DNA from: Lathyrus oleraceus
Taxonomy: Eukaryota > Streptophyta > Magnoliopsida > Fabales > Fabaceae
Direction: 5' to 3'
Assembly (NCBI RefSeq): GCF_024323335.1
Contig: NC_066585.1
Coordinates: 183,042,294 to 183,106,293 of the forward strand
DNA length: 64,000 nt
In this document: positions 9,590-21,863 of the stretch, in pieces
Numbering within the stretch: position 1 is the stretch's first letter
How the letters are laid out: the number at the start of each line of letters is the position of its first letter
Made by a program: the position numbers and the translations under genes
Notes under the pieces: generated by a model
The model's input: only the letters and a program-made list of their open reading frames with translations
What the model was told of the DNA's origin: nothing
Database searches by the model: none

Positions 9590-11963
9590 GGTTGTGCCCG
9601 TTCCAATACAAGGATAATTAGTACGATTGTGACCTGACTAACGACATGAACTACATAATCTAACCATTTTGTTCGTCGTATCCATTTCGGTTCGAATGCG
9701 GGTGCTGTTTGGGCGATCCTTTTTCTTCCTTCACATAACTTTGTTATGCCAGACGACGTCCCCCTGATATTATGACCAGTAATCCTCTTTTGTCACTACG
9801 GAAAAACTAATTTTGTAAATATTTGATAGGATGGTGACTTTGTAAACGTCAGATAATAAGTAGGATGGATCCCTTCGAACCTTTGAACATGCCGCAATGA
9901 CATGGGAGCAGGGCGTACAAAAGGCTTGAAACTTTCCGCAGTCGCACAAACCTCTATCTAGTTCCACTCTATATTGGTTCATCGGTATGCCCTCATTGTG
10001 ATCCATGGACTCGGCAACACTATACCAACCTTTAGTGCGGTCAAACATCGTGACCACGTGTCTGTTTTCTTTGGCAGCTTCATGTCTAATGAATTTCATT
10101 GAAGCATCACTGAACAACTCCCTAGATTGCAACACTGAACTCCATTTGGAACGTCTGGAAACATTGCCCCTAGCCTGAAATATGTTGCATGCACCAAAGC
10201 GGTTATAGGTAGGTTACAGATGCCTTTGAAGACAGAGTTCATTGATTCCACAAGATTTGTTATCATGTGGCCCCAACGTTGACCGTTGTCGTATGCCCTA
10301 CTCCACTTCTCCAATGGAATATTGTCGATCCACCATATTGCATATGCGCTTGACAATCTTATTTCTTTGCGGTAGTGTTTGAAAGAAGGTTCTAATAATA
10401 CGTAACCTGCATTGACAACCTTCTTCCGAACGTTTTGTCTTTGATCTCCCGCATAAAATTATGAGCAATATGTCTAATACATAAGACATGTGTCGAAGAA
10501 GGATCCTGCCAAGCATTATCAATGTTATTATATGCACTGATGATTGAAAGGTGTCTGTCGAAGATCAAACATAAGTTAGGTTGAGGTGCAACGTGCAATC
10601 AGAGATTTCTTAGGAAAAAACTCCATCCCTCAGCAGTCTCCCTTTCAACAAGGGCAAAGGCGATTGAAAAAATGTTGTTGTTGCCATCTTTGCCACTTCC
10701 ATCAGTATCGTTCCATTGTATTTCCCGTACAACCATGTACCATCAATTTGTATAATTGGTTTACAGAAAGAAAACCCTATGATGCATGGTTGATACGCCC
10801 AGAAGAGACAGTGGAATATTCCATTTCCAATAGCACACGTCCTGTCTGGTGTATACGCAGGCAACGTTTCCAACTTGACAATAGTCCCTTGAGCATACTG
10901 TTTTAGAGCCAACAAGTATTTGGAAGTTGTTTGTAAGACTCCTCCCAATTGCCATACACTTTTTCAATAGTCTTTGTCCTATCTATCCATGTCTTTCTAT
11001 ATGATAGAGTGTAGTAGTATTGTGCTACAATACGCGAGATTATTATACTCATCTTTAACAACGAATTGTCGCCAATGACAGACAATATTTCATCGCATAT
11101 TAGCTGAGAGCTTAGTTTCCGGTGGTCTTGCATTGGGTTTGTGAGCATGCATGTGTGAATTGGACCCACGGATCCAATCTCCCAAGAACCGCTCCTCTTC
11201 CGGTACGAAGCTGACAACCTGAAAAGACAGTGCTCATTCGAACAATAAATTTTGTACCTCAATGCATTGGTTCTATCAACTTTGAAATCAGCTGATAGTT
11301 CCATGTGAAACTTTTTAATGGCTTTTACACAATCTTCTTTTGTGAGAAATGTGTCTCCTTGTTTCAAAGATCCTTGCATTTGCACATAAGGATTGTACCA
11401 TATATCTGATGAAGGTTCATCGGAACCCAAATTCAACCTTGTCATGTATTAAGGTGGACAATATACATGACTAATTGGTAATGGCTCCTCTTCTTCATCA
11501 TAATTCACCATTGAATCAACCAAAATCCCGACTTCTTCTTCCTCGTCATCTACAACATTCACCTCAGCTTGTTCGTCGTCATCAGTTTCACAAAACACTT
11601 GTGACTGATCAATGAACTGAGACACTTGTTGTTGTTGTGGTAATATATACAACTCTATATCTTTGTACCCAGATTGCTCGTGACTGGCAAACATATGTTG
11701 AACATCGTCATCATCTCGAATCTTCTTCTATAAAACTTCACCTGGTTTTCTGCAAACCAAATCGGATTTTTATAGATGATTTATCCCACAGGACTGCACT
11801 GCAATTTCTTTTCTATTCTTTGTTTCAGATGTGAAATTTTTTATCATCGATTTATTGTAAACCGAGTTACCTCTGTGTTGCGAAAACAAAAACCGAATAA
11901 TTGATGCTCAAATATTTTACCTTCGATATGGGCACTGATCATGTAATGTTGTGAGGAAGACAT
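9590..11963 (-). pseudogene. MuDR/MULE transposase (copy 2)
   Basis: The product would cut and join transposon ends in the nucleus. From the ATG at 11963 there follow the N-terminal region (SSSQHYMISAH), an acidic linker, a MuDR DNA-binding region (KEDCVKAIKKFHMELSADF; zinc-type SASYRKR), the DDE catalytic domain (acidic residues visible in QIDGTWLYGKYNGT, LIFDRH and NLVESMNSVFKG), a SWIM zinc finger (CDCGKFQAFCTPCSH) and a final CCHC-like knuckle near 9600 whose last cysteine position is occupied by Tyr. Breaks include early stops near 11880, TAA at 11446-11448 where copy 1 has glutamine, a frame change near 10925, several more between 10610 and 10100, and stops after 9770. All catalytic motifs are still readable. 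Confidence 0.9.
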
Positions 11964-12046
11964 TTTTTTAAATCTAACTTTAGTATTTCTTTTTATCTAT
12001 ATGGGTACTGAAAGTGAATGCATTGATATGTTATTCGCATACACTT

Positions 12047-12055
12047 AAATAGGGT
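12047..12055 (-). promoter_or_regulatory. Candidate TATA element of the copy-2 MULE gene
   Basis: CTATTTAAG on the minus strand, about 85 bp upstream of the transposase ATG, matching the equivalent element of copy 1. Confidence 0.45.
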
Positions 12056-12490
12056 AAATGTTGAATGCATTGATCACATAATTCATCTGTACGGACAAGA
12101 CAATGCAATGAAAAAGATCCATGCAGAGACAAGATGATATAATGCATGTGCCTGGTAGAATCTCTGCACACAGAAAGCATGCGCCTGCACACAAGGAATC
12201 TCACAAGATATTCTACCCTAATAGTCCAAACAGACACTCATTCCCTAGGCGTATAAAGCAACCTAGGCGCCAATGGGCGCCTCTTCATGCATAAAGCAAC
12301 CTAGGCGCCATTAGCACGGGCGCCTCTTCATTGCATGTGAATATTCACATGCATGCGTCACTTCCCTTGGCGCATGTGACCTTGCATGTGAATATTGCAT
12401 ACATGCGCCTAAGGCTATGACACCTCCTACACTTTGCCATGCATGCATCCAATCACATGTTGCGTAGGTTGCAAACTAGTAAGACTTCTG
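12056..12490. promoter_or_regulatory. Divergent intergenic region of copy 2 with clustered GGCGC motifs
   Basis: Spacer between transposase and PMD gene. It has GCGCC/GGCGC motifs near 12182, 12267, 12276, 12302, 12318, 12370 and 12404. An imperfect tandem duplication of about 43 bp (ATAAAGCAACCTAGGCGCCA) starts near 12254 and 12291, and GCATGTGAATATT is repeated near 12341 and 12384. No ORF of interest is present. The PMD side has only a weak TATA-like CTAAAAATAG near 12493. Confidence 0.6.
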
Positions 12491-13106
12491 CATCTAAAAA
12501 TAGGGCATCAATTCACAACATCTAATCATCTGCAACATTAACATTCAATCTCTGTAACACTCTTTCTTTACCACACTCTTTCTCTGCCACACTCAACCTC
12601 TACAGCATTATGTCTCTCTGTTGACTATGGGTGATAAACACAGAAGAACACTCGAGAATATCTCGACATTTGTATGTTATTACTCTCTTTTTACTTATTT
12701 CATATTTATTTCGTATATCTTTGTTATCTATGTTTTTATTATATATTACTTCTTCTTATTGTATTTCTTACTTATTTTTTATTAGGACCCAAAGCGATTT
12801 CGATGTCGTGTACATGAATATGTACCCCACGATCCTTTGATAGAACCATATATTAGAGGATGTGGATTTGGAAATCTCCTCAACATAGTCTCGTACTTGG
12901 TGGACTACAAATTTATTCTTGCTTTGTTGGAGAGATGGAGACCCGAGACCCACACATTTCATCTTTCTTTCGGTGAGTGTACCGTCACACTTAAGGACGT
13001 ATACATGTTGTTGGGTCTAGGTATAGATGGTAAGGCCGTGAATGGTAGAGTTAACCAGGACAACTCTATCTGCAATGAATTATTGGGTGCCCCTTTGTGT
13101 GACGAC

Positions 13107-15223
13107 TGTAATAACCCAATTTTTTTAGTATTGAATTATTATACTATTATTATTATTATAATTTTAATTTAATTATGTGGAGTGTTAATTAATTAATTGG
13201 TGTATTAATTCATTATCTAGTGGATATGAGAAATAATTAAATAATTGAATTAATTAATTAACTTGGTTGCATAGTGAGTGGTTAATTATTTAAATTTAAA
13301 TAGAGGTATTTGAATATTAGGTATTATTAGGCCTAGTGATTAAATTAGATGATTTAAGCTCAACTAGAATACTATTATAAATAGTAAGAGTGAAGGAGGT
13401 GAGAATTAGAATTCACTTGAGCACTGAAGGCAATAGAGAAAGAGGAGAGGAAAAACGAGAGGAGTCAAGGTTTCCATCAAATTGACAAGGTAAGGGGGGA
13501 AATCCTTATCATTGTGGGTTAGTATGATTTGGTCAATGGGTAGGAACATGATTTAGGTTGAAATCCTTAATTGGCATGGTTTTGGAATTATTAGGTCTTG
13601 ATAAATACTCTTGAATTGTGATGATTAAATTATGCTAAAACTGTGAATGAATATATAATTGGATGAGTCATAATTTTCTGAACGTGTAGCTTTTTACGGA
13701 ATCGAAATGGGAGGTCCGGAAGTCCTCCAACGGTGAAAAATGCGGGGAAATCTGCATTCTGTTCGTTGTTAGCGCAGGAACAGCATTCTGTCTTGCGTTA
13801 ACCGGTTAACCCAGGGTGTTAACCGGTTAACACTGTTACGATATTGAAAAAATTGCATTCTGTCTTGCGTTAACCGGTTAACCCGGGGCGTTAACCGGTT
13901 AACACTGTTAAAAATTGCCAAGAAACGCATTTTGTTTTGCGTTAACCGATTAACCCAGGGCGTTAACCGGTTAACACTGTTTGAAAAGTGAAAAATTGAT
14001 ATTTAAATGTTGTGTGCGTTTTGGAATGAAATCTATGTGTACATATTTGATGATTGGCCTATATTGGTGAATAATATATTGTATGAATGTGTATGTATAC
14101 CATTATTGAATTGTGAATGATTTAGGGTGATGGATGTGTATATGTGCCAATTGTGAGTTATGGTGATATGTGAAATGTTAAGACAGTATAGATGGTCTTA
14201 ATTGCATATGTGTTGGTATGTGTGCATTCATTCATAGCATGGTTGACTTCATCGTGGAAGTGGTGAAACTGTGGGTTCACACGAGCAGACGTTGATTCTC
14301 AATTGGAATCAGGCGTAGTATTAAGCGGTGATCCTTCATTGGAAACAGACGTAGCAGACGTTAATCCTTAATTGGGATTAGGCGTAGTATTAAACGGTGA
14401 TCCTTCATTGGAAACAGACGTAGGGCTTTGGTCTTGTCCGGATCGGAAGCGTGGCTTGGATTCTCGATATTGAATCGGAAAGCGGTGAAACTTTGAGTTC
14501 ACATTGAGGTACCGCATGCATGGAGTCACATTGTCTTGCATCGAGTCGTTTATAGTTATGTGATCATTGAACGCATGTATTGATGTGGGTGTGATGCATG
14601 TTTGAAGCATGTGAGATGATTGTTTATTAATATCAGTGATATAATAATACAAAGTGAGAGGAATTCTTGAATTGTTGTTTTAATTCATTGTGCCTTATTA
14701 TGCTATTTCATCATGATTTGAATTCTCACCCTTTCTGTTTGAATGTTACCTTTACATGGGTATCGTGCAGATACTACAGAGTAGTATTGCTGGAGTAGAT
14801 GGACGGTAGCTCGCTCAAGAATAGCTGGAGAGTTTCCGTATTTAGTTTGAAATTAGGTACTGAGTCAATGCTCTGGTCATGTAACACTGGGTAGATTAGT
14901 GGTATTGAACTCATATCTTATTTTGATATGCTTTATGTCATTAATTGTTTTATTTTATTTGGAGTGATTATTGAGAGATGATCATGGTATGGGACATGGA
15001 TCATATTATGAAATACATGAGTATTCTTTATTTCCGCCGCGAACGCATATTGCTCGAATATTCATGATGAGTGAAATGTATTATTTTGAATGACCAGGTG
15101 TATTGTTGGTTTTTGAAAGTTTTAAGTTTCGAAAACGTCGATGTGACGCCCTTTTCTTTATATGCGTGCTTATTTACTCTGATTATATGCTAAATAATTT
15201 GGGGTAGAAAAAGGGGTGTTACA
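13107..15223 (+). repeat. 5' LTR of the Tekay-like element at 13107-21863
   Basis: Begins TGTAATAACCC and ends GTGTTACA. It contains a repeat block at 13790-13980 made of the 14-bp perfect palindrome GTTAACCGGTTAAC in pairs, and GCAGACGTT/GGCGTAGTATTAA duplications near 14285-14425. Open frames inside it (e.g. 14368-14652 minus) are not genes. Confidence 0.95.
13790..13980. repeat. Palindrome array in the 5' LTR
   Basis: Three units, each containing two copies of (G)TTAACCGGTTAAC or a one-base variant separated by CCCAGGG(T/C)G, and joined by spacers with GCATT(C/T)TGT(C/T)TTGCG. Each half is a perfect palindrome, so units could form hairpins. Confidence 0.85.
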
Positions 15224-15227
15224 TTAG

Positions 15228-15240
15228 TGGTATCAGAGCA
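15228..15240 (+). other. Primer binding site, tRNA-Met type
   Basis: TGGTATCAGAGCA, 4 bp after the LTR end, complementary to the 3' end of plant initiator tRNA-Met. This is the minus-strand priming site and confirms the element's orientation. Confidence 0.9.
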
Positions 15241-15343
15241 TGGTCGACCAGTTGGTCAATAGTAGTAGGTTTTCCGTGGTATTTGATTTGTGTATCTGAC
15301 ACGATCGATATTGTTTGTTTGATGTTTCGGGTTGTTTAGGACA

Positions 15344-18300
15344 ATGGTTGCAGGCAGGAATGACGATGCCATTGCTGAGGCGCTGAGGATGCTGGCTGAA
15401 TCCATGGGTCAGATCCATCAAGCGAATGTCCATCAAGCGAATGCGAATGCCGGTAACCAAAAGGGAGATGACGATGAGTTCCGTGGTTTGGGGAGATTCC
15501 AGCAGAACAATCCTCCTATCTATGAGGGTGAGCATGCACCTGAGAAAGCTCAAGCTTGGCTGAAAGCAATTGAGAAGATCTTCAGAGTCATGAACTGTAC
15601 TGATGCTCAGAAAGTGCAGTTTGGTACCCATATGCTTGAGAAGGAAGCTGAAGATTGGTGGAATAACACTCTTCAGAGGTTCGAAGAAGACAACATTGAA
15701 GTTACTTGGACTCTTTTCCGTGATACCTTCTTGGAGAACTATTTCCCAAAAGATTGTCGTGGGAAGAAAGAGGTGAAGTTCCTTGAATTGAAGCAAGGAA
15801 ATGGTACCGTTGCTGATTATGCTGCTAGATTTCAGGAGCTTATCAAGTATTGCCCTCATTACAATACTGCTAATGATGAGAGATCTAAATGTTTGAAGTT
15901 TGTGAATGGCTTGAGACATGATATCAAGAAGGCCATTGGTTACCAACAGATTACTCGTTTTACAGAATTGGTTAACAAGAGCCGGATTTATGACGAGGAT
16001 AGTAGGGAGAGTGCTTCTGTCTACAAGAGTCTGAAGGGGAAAAACCAAGATCGGGGAAAACCATATGATGACAATAGGAGACAATCTAGTGTTGGCAAGA
16101 AGCCAAGTGGGGGAGTATCTTCTATTCCACTTAAGTGCTTCAAATGTGGTGTGGAAGGCCATCGTGCTACAGAGTGTAGTAGAGATTCTGGGAAGTGTTT
16201 CAGTTGTGGCAGGATGGGTTACAGAGCAAACTAATGTAGGGTTGGTTCGAACGTAACTTGTTTCAACTGTGGTGAGAAAGGTCACATTAGTTCGCAATGT
16301 GGTAAGCCGAAGAAGGAGCAAGTGAAGGGAAAGGTGTTTGCATTGTCTGGTGCGGAGACCACTACCGATGATAGACTAATCCAAGGTACGTGCTCTATTA
16401 ATGGTACACATTTGATTGCCATTATTGATACCGGTGCGACACATTCTTTCATTTCTTTGGATTGTGCTAAGAGGCTGAATCTCATATTATCTGATATGCG
16501 TAGAAGTATGATTATTGATACACCTGCTATGGGTTCTGTTTCTACTTCCTATGTGTGTTAGAATTGCCCGTTGAGTATATTTGGTAGGGATTTTGGAATT
16601 GATTTAGTTTGTCTTCCGTTAGAGCAACTCGACGTGATTTTGGGTATGAATTGGTTAAAAGTTAATCGGGTGTATATCAACTGTTTCGAGAAGACGGTTA
16701 ATTTTCCTGAGGTTGATGCTAAGGAAGATTGGTGTGTGTCTGCTAAGCAAGTTGATGAATCGGTGCAAGATGGTGCTGAGTTGTTTATGTTGTTGGCAAC
16801 TTTGGATATTCGGGAGAAGAGGACGATCGAAGAACTGCCAATAGTTTGTGAATTTGCGGAGGTATTTCCGGAAGATATAAGTGATTTACCGACGGAACGA
16901 GAGGTCGAGTTTTCGATTGATTTAGTTCTTGGAACTAGTCCTGTATCGATGGCTCCCTATCGAATGTCCGCTTCTGAGTTGAAAGAGTTGAAGAGTCAAC
17001 TTGAAGACTTACTCGAGAAGAAGTTTATTCGTCCTAGTGTGTCGTCGTGGGGTGCACCTGTGCTATTGGTCAAGAAGAAAGAAGGTTCTATGAGATTATG
17101 TGTTGATTATAGACAACTGAATAAAGTGACGATTAAGAACAAGTATCCACTCCCGAGGATTGACGATCTGATGGATCAGCTGGTTGGAGCTTGTGTGTTT
17201 AGCAAAATTGATTTGAGGTCTGGGTATCATCAGATTCGTGTAAAGGCTGAGGATATTCAGAAGACTGCTTTTAGGACAAGGTACGGTCACTACGAGTACT
17301 CCGTGATGCCTTTTGGGGTGACGAATGCACCTGGTGTGTTTATGGAGTATATGAATAGAATCTTTCATGATTATCTGGATAAGTTTGTAGTTGTGTTCAT
17401 CGATGATATATTGATTTATTCCAAGGGCGAAGAGGATCATGCAGAGCATCTGAAGGTTGTGTTATCGGTGTTGAAAGAGAGGAAGTTGTTTGCTAAACTC
17501 TCTAAATGCGAATTTTGGTTGAGTGAAGTAAGTTTTCTTGGTCATGTGATTTCGAGCGGTGGGATTTCTGTGGATCCTACGAAGATCGAAGTTGTATCTC
17601 AATGGGAAGCTCCTAAGTCTGTTGCTGAGATTCGAAGTTTCCTTGGCTTGGCTGGTTATTATAGGAAATTCATTGAGGGATTTTCTAAGTTGTCGTTACC
17701 GTTGACGCAGTTGACTAGGAAGGGTCAAGCTTTCATTTGGACTTCACAGTGTGAAGCGAATTTTCAAGAGCTTAAGAGAAGATTGACTACGGCTCCTATT
17801 TTGATTTTACCGGATCCGTTAGAAACCTTCGTTGTGTATTGTGATGCTTCTTTGTTGGGTTTGGGAGGTGTTCTGATGCAAAAAGGGCAAGTGGTAGCTT
17901 ATGCTTCAAGGCAACTCAAGGTTCATGAGAAGAATTATCCAACGCATGATTTAGAGTTGGCCGCCGTTGTGTTTGTGTTGAAGCTTTGGAGGCATTACTT
18001 GTTTGGATCGAGGTTTGATGTGTTTAGTGATCACAAGAGTTTGAAATACTTGTTCGATCAGAAAGAATTGAATATGAGGCAAAGGAGATGGTTGGAATTC
18101 TTGAAGGATTATGATTTTGGTTTGAATTATCATCCTGGGAAGGCGAATGTTGTAGCCGATGCATTGAGTATGAAGTCATTGCATATGTCTATGTTGATGA
18201 TGCGAGAGTTTGAATTGTTGGAGCAATTTAGGGATTTGAGTTTGGTTTGTGAAGCGACGTCTTCGTGTGTTAAGCTTGGGATGTTGAAGCTTACGTGTGA

Positions 18301-19729
18301 CATTCTTGACGAGATTAGAGAAGGTCAGAGGTCAGATTTGAAGTTAGTCGATGTTATGACATTGATTAACCAAGGTAAAGGTGGTGACTTTCGGATTGAT
18401 GAGAATGGTATCATGAGGTGTCGTGATCGAGTGTGTGTTCCGGATGGTATGGATTTGAGAAAGAGGATTCTTGAGGAAGGGCATAGAAGTGGTCTGAGTA
18501 TTCATCCTGGTGCTACTAAGATGTATCAAGACTTGAGGAAGATGTTTTGGTGGCAAGGTATGAAGAAGGATGTAGCGGAATTTGTGTATTCATGTTTGAC
18601 TTGTCAAAAGTCAAAGATTGAACATCAAAAGTCGTCTGGTTTGATGCAATCGTTATCTATTCCCGAGTGGAAGTGGGACAATATCTCTATGGATTTTGTT
18701 TCGAGCTTACCAAGAACATCGAGTAATTGTGAGGCGATTTGGGTCGTTGTGGACAGACTGACGAAGTGTGCTCATTTTATTCCGATGAGAATGGATTATT
18801 CGATGGAGAGACTTGCTAAGTTGTATGTCGAGAGAATTGTGTGTTTGCATGGTATACCGTCGAGTATTGTTTCGGATAGAGATCCGAGGTTCACTTCGAG
18901 ATTTTGGGAAGGTTTTCAAAGTGCTTTGGGTACGAAGTTGCGTTTGAGTTCAGCATATCATCCGCAAACTGATGGTCAAACGGAGAGGACTATTCAGTCA
19001 CTTGAAGATCTTTTGAGGTCTTGTGTTTTGGAACAAGGAGGAAATTGGGATAGTTTCTTGCCTTTAATCGAGTTTACATATAATAATAGTTTCCATTTGA
19101 GTATTGGAATGGCACCGTTTGAGGCCCTTTATGGCAGGAGGTGTAGAACTCCTTTATGTTGGTACGAATCGGGAGAGAGTGTTATGGTTGGACCCGAGTT
19201 GATTCAAGAGACTACAGATAAGATTAAGATGATTCAAGGGAAGATGAAGGCTTCTCAGAGTCGTCAAAAGAGTTATCATGATAAGAGGAGGAAAGCTCTT
19301 GAGTTTGAGAAAGACGAGCATGTGTTTCTTCGAGTTACGCCAATAACGGGTGTTGGTAGAGCTTTGAAGCCGCGTAAGTTGACGCCACGTTTCATTGGTC
19401 CTTATCAGATTTCCGAGAGGATAGGTGAAGTGGCATATCGGATTGCATTACCACCATCACTTTCTAATCTTCATGATGTATTCCATGTGTCTCAATTGAG
19501 GAAGTACATTACGGATCCATCGCATGTTGTTCCATTAGATGCTGTGCAAGTACGGGATAATTTGACGGTTGATACATCACCTGTGCGGATTGAATATCGA
19601 GAAGTGAAGAAGCTTCGTGGTAAGGAGATTACGTTGGTAAAAGTGATATGGGGCGGAGTCGCCAATGGAAATATTACGTGGGAACTCGAGGATAAGATGA
19701 GGAAATCATATCCGGAGTTGTTCGTTTGA
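15344..19729 (+). pseudogene. gag-pol polyprotein of a Tekay-like chromovirus
   Basis: One frame from the ATG at 15344 to TGA at 19727-19729, interrupted only by TAA (16232-16234) and TAG (16559-16561). Domains in order: gag capsid ([17 protein letters not shown]), CCHC zinc knuckles (CFKCGVEGHRATEC, CFNCGEKGHISSQC), protease (DTGATHSFIS), reverse transcriptase ([29 protein letters not shown]), RNase H ([19 protein letters not shown]), HHCC plus integrase core ([16 protein letters not shown], the TER of [10 protein letters not shown]) and a C-terminal chromodomain-like end ([15 protein letters not shown]). Intact relatives copy RNA to DNA and target chromatin. Both stops lie in the knuckle/protease part. 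Confidence 0.95.
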
Positions 19730-19757
19730 GGTAAATTTTCGAGGACGAAAATCTTTT

Positions 19758-19771
19758 AAGTGGGGGAGAGT
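19758..19771 (+). other. Polypurine tract of the Tekay-like element
   Basis: AAGTGGGGGAGAGT directly before the 3' LTR start; the equivalent tract lies at 55468-55483 in the second element. Confidence 0.85.
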
Positions 19772-21863
19772 TGTAACAACCCAATTTTTTTAGTATTGAA
19801 TTATTATACTATTATTGTTATAATTTTAATTTAATTATGTGGAGTGTTAATTAATTAATTGGTGTATTAATTCATTATCTAGTGGATATGAGAAATAATT
19901 AAATAATTGAATTAATTAATTAACTTGGTTGCGTAGTGAGTGGTTAATTATTTAAATTTAAATAGAGGTATTTGAATATTAGATATTATTGGGTTTAGTG
20001 ATTAAATTAGATGATTTAAGCCCAACTAGAATAATATTATAAATAGTAAGAGTGAAGGAGGTGAGAATTAGAATTCACTTGAGCACTGAAGGCAATAGAG
20101 AAAGAGGAGAGGAAAAACGAGAGGAGTCAAGGTTTCCATCAAATTGACAAGGTAAGGGGGGAAATCCTTATAATTGTGGATTAGTGTGATTGGGTCAATG
20201 GGTAGGAACATGATTTAGGTTGAAATCCTTAATTGGCATGGTTTTGGAATTATTAGATATTGATAAATACTCTTGAATTGTGATGATTAAATTATGCTAA
20301 AACTGTGAATGAATATATAATTGGATGAGTCATAATTTTCTGAACGTGTAGCTTTTTACGGAATCGAAATCGGAGGTCCGGAAGTCCTCCAACGGTGAAA
20401 AATGCGGGGAAATCTGCATTCTGTTCGTTGTTAGCGCAGGAACAGCATTTTGTCTTGCGTTAACCGGTTAACACTGTTACGATATTGAAAAAATTGCATT
20501 TTGTCTTGCGTTAACCGGTTAACCCAGGGCGTTAACCGGTTAACACTGTTAAAAATTGCCAAGAAGCGCATTCTGTTTTGCGTTAACCGATTAACCCAGG
20601 GCGTTAACCGGTTAACACTGTTTGAAAAGTGAAAAATTGATATTTAAATGTTGTGTGCGTTTTGGAATGAAATCTATGTGTACATATTTGATGATTGACC
20701 TATATTGGTGAATAATATATTGTATGAATGTGTATGTATACCATTATTGAATTGTGAATGATTTAGGGTGATGGATGTTTATATGTGCCAATTGTGAGTT
20801 ATGGTGATATGTGAAATATTAAGACAGTATAGATGGTCTTAATTGCATATGTGTTGGTATGTGTGCATTAATTCATAGCATGGTTGACTTCATCGTGGAA
20901 GTGGTGAAACTGTGGGTTCACATGAGCAGACGTTGATTCTCAATTGGAATCAGGCGTAGTATTAAGTGGTGATCCTTCATTGGAAACAAACGTAGCAGAC
21001 GTTAATCCTTAATTGGGATTAGGCGTAGTATTAAACGGTGATCCTTCATTGGAAACAGACGTAGGGCTTTGGTCTTGTCCGGATCGGAAGCGTGGCTTGG
21101 ATTCTAGATATTGAATCGGAAAGCGGTGAAACTTTGAGTTCACATTGAGGTACCGCATGCATGGAGTCACATTGTCTTGCATCGAGTCGTTTATAGTTAT
21201 GTGATCATTGAATGCATGTATTGATGTGGGTGTGATGCATGTTTGAAGCATGTGAGATGATTGTTTGTTAATATCAGTGATATAATAATACAAAGTGTGA
21301 GGAATTCTTGAATTGTTGTTTTAATTCATTGTGCCTTATTATGCTATTTCATCATGATTTGAATTCTCACCCTTTCTGTTTGAATGTTACCTTTACATGG
21401 GTATCGTGCAGATACTACAGAGTAGTATTGCTGGAGTAGGTGGACGGTAGCTCGCTCAAGAATAGCTAGAGAGTTTCCGTATTTAGTTTGAAATTAGGTA
21501 CTGAGTCAATGCTCTGGTCATGTAACACTGGGTAGATTAGTGGTATTGAACTCATATCTTATTTTGATATGCTTTATGTCATTAATTGTTTTATTTTATT
21601 TGGAGTGATTATTGAGAGATGATCATGGTATGGGACATGGATCATATTATGAAATACATGAGTATTCTTTATTTCCGCTGCGAACGCATATTGCTCGAAT
21701 ATTCATGATGAGTGAAATGCGTTATTTTGAATGACCAGGTGTATTGTTGGTTTTTGAAAGTTTTAAGTTTCAAAACGTCGATGTGACGCCCTTTTCTTTA
21801 TATGCGTGCTTATTTACTCTGATTATATGCTAAATAATTTGGGGTAGAAAAAGGGATGTTACA
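19772..21863 (+). repeat. 3' LTR of the Tekay-like element at 13107-21863
   Basis: Highly similar to 13107-15223. It is 25 bp shorter, mostly because the first palindrome pair near 20460 lost about 22 bp. It ends GATGTTACA at 21863, followed by the target duplication ACGAC. Confidence 0.95.
20455..20625. repeat. Palindrome array in the 3' LTR
   Basis: The same GTTAACCGGTTAAC units as at 13790-13980, with the first unit reduced to a single palindrome. Confidence 0.85.

Larger units (their letters stand above)
13107..21863 (+). mobile_element. Tekay-like Ty3 chromovirus inserted in the PMD gene
   Basis: Complete element of 8757 bp with LTRs of 2117 and 2092 bp, TG...CA ends, a tRNA-Met-type primer site, a single gag-pol frame and a polypurine tract. 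It is flanked by the 5-bp duplication ACGAC (13102-13106 and 21864-21868). The end of pol carries a chromodomain-like segment of the Tekay/Del kind. A related element lies at 53406-62051. Two nonsense codons in gag-pol suggest this copy is dead. Confidence 0.95.

Noticed and set aside
15233..16321. 362-codon minus-strand ORF
   Set aside because: Antisense shadow of the Tekay-like gag; composition rich in Ser, Thr and Leu, with no recognisable domain.
14368..21293. 94-codon minus ORF present twice (14368-14652 and 21009-21293)
   Set aside because: Present because both LTRs contain the same sequence; no supporting features.
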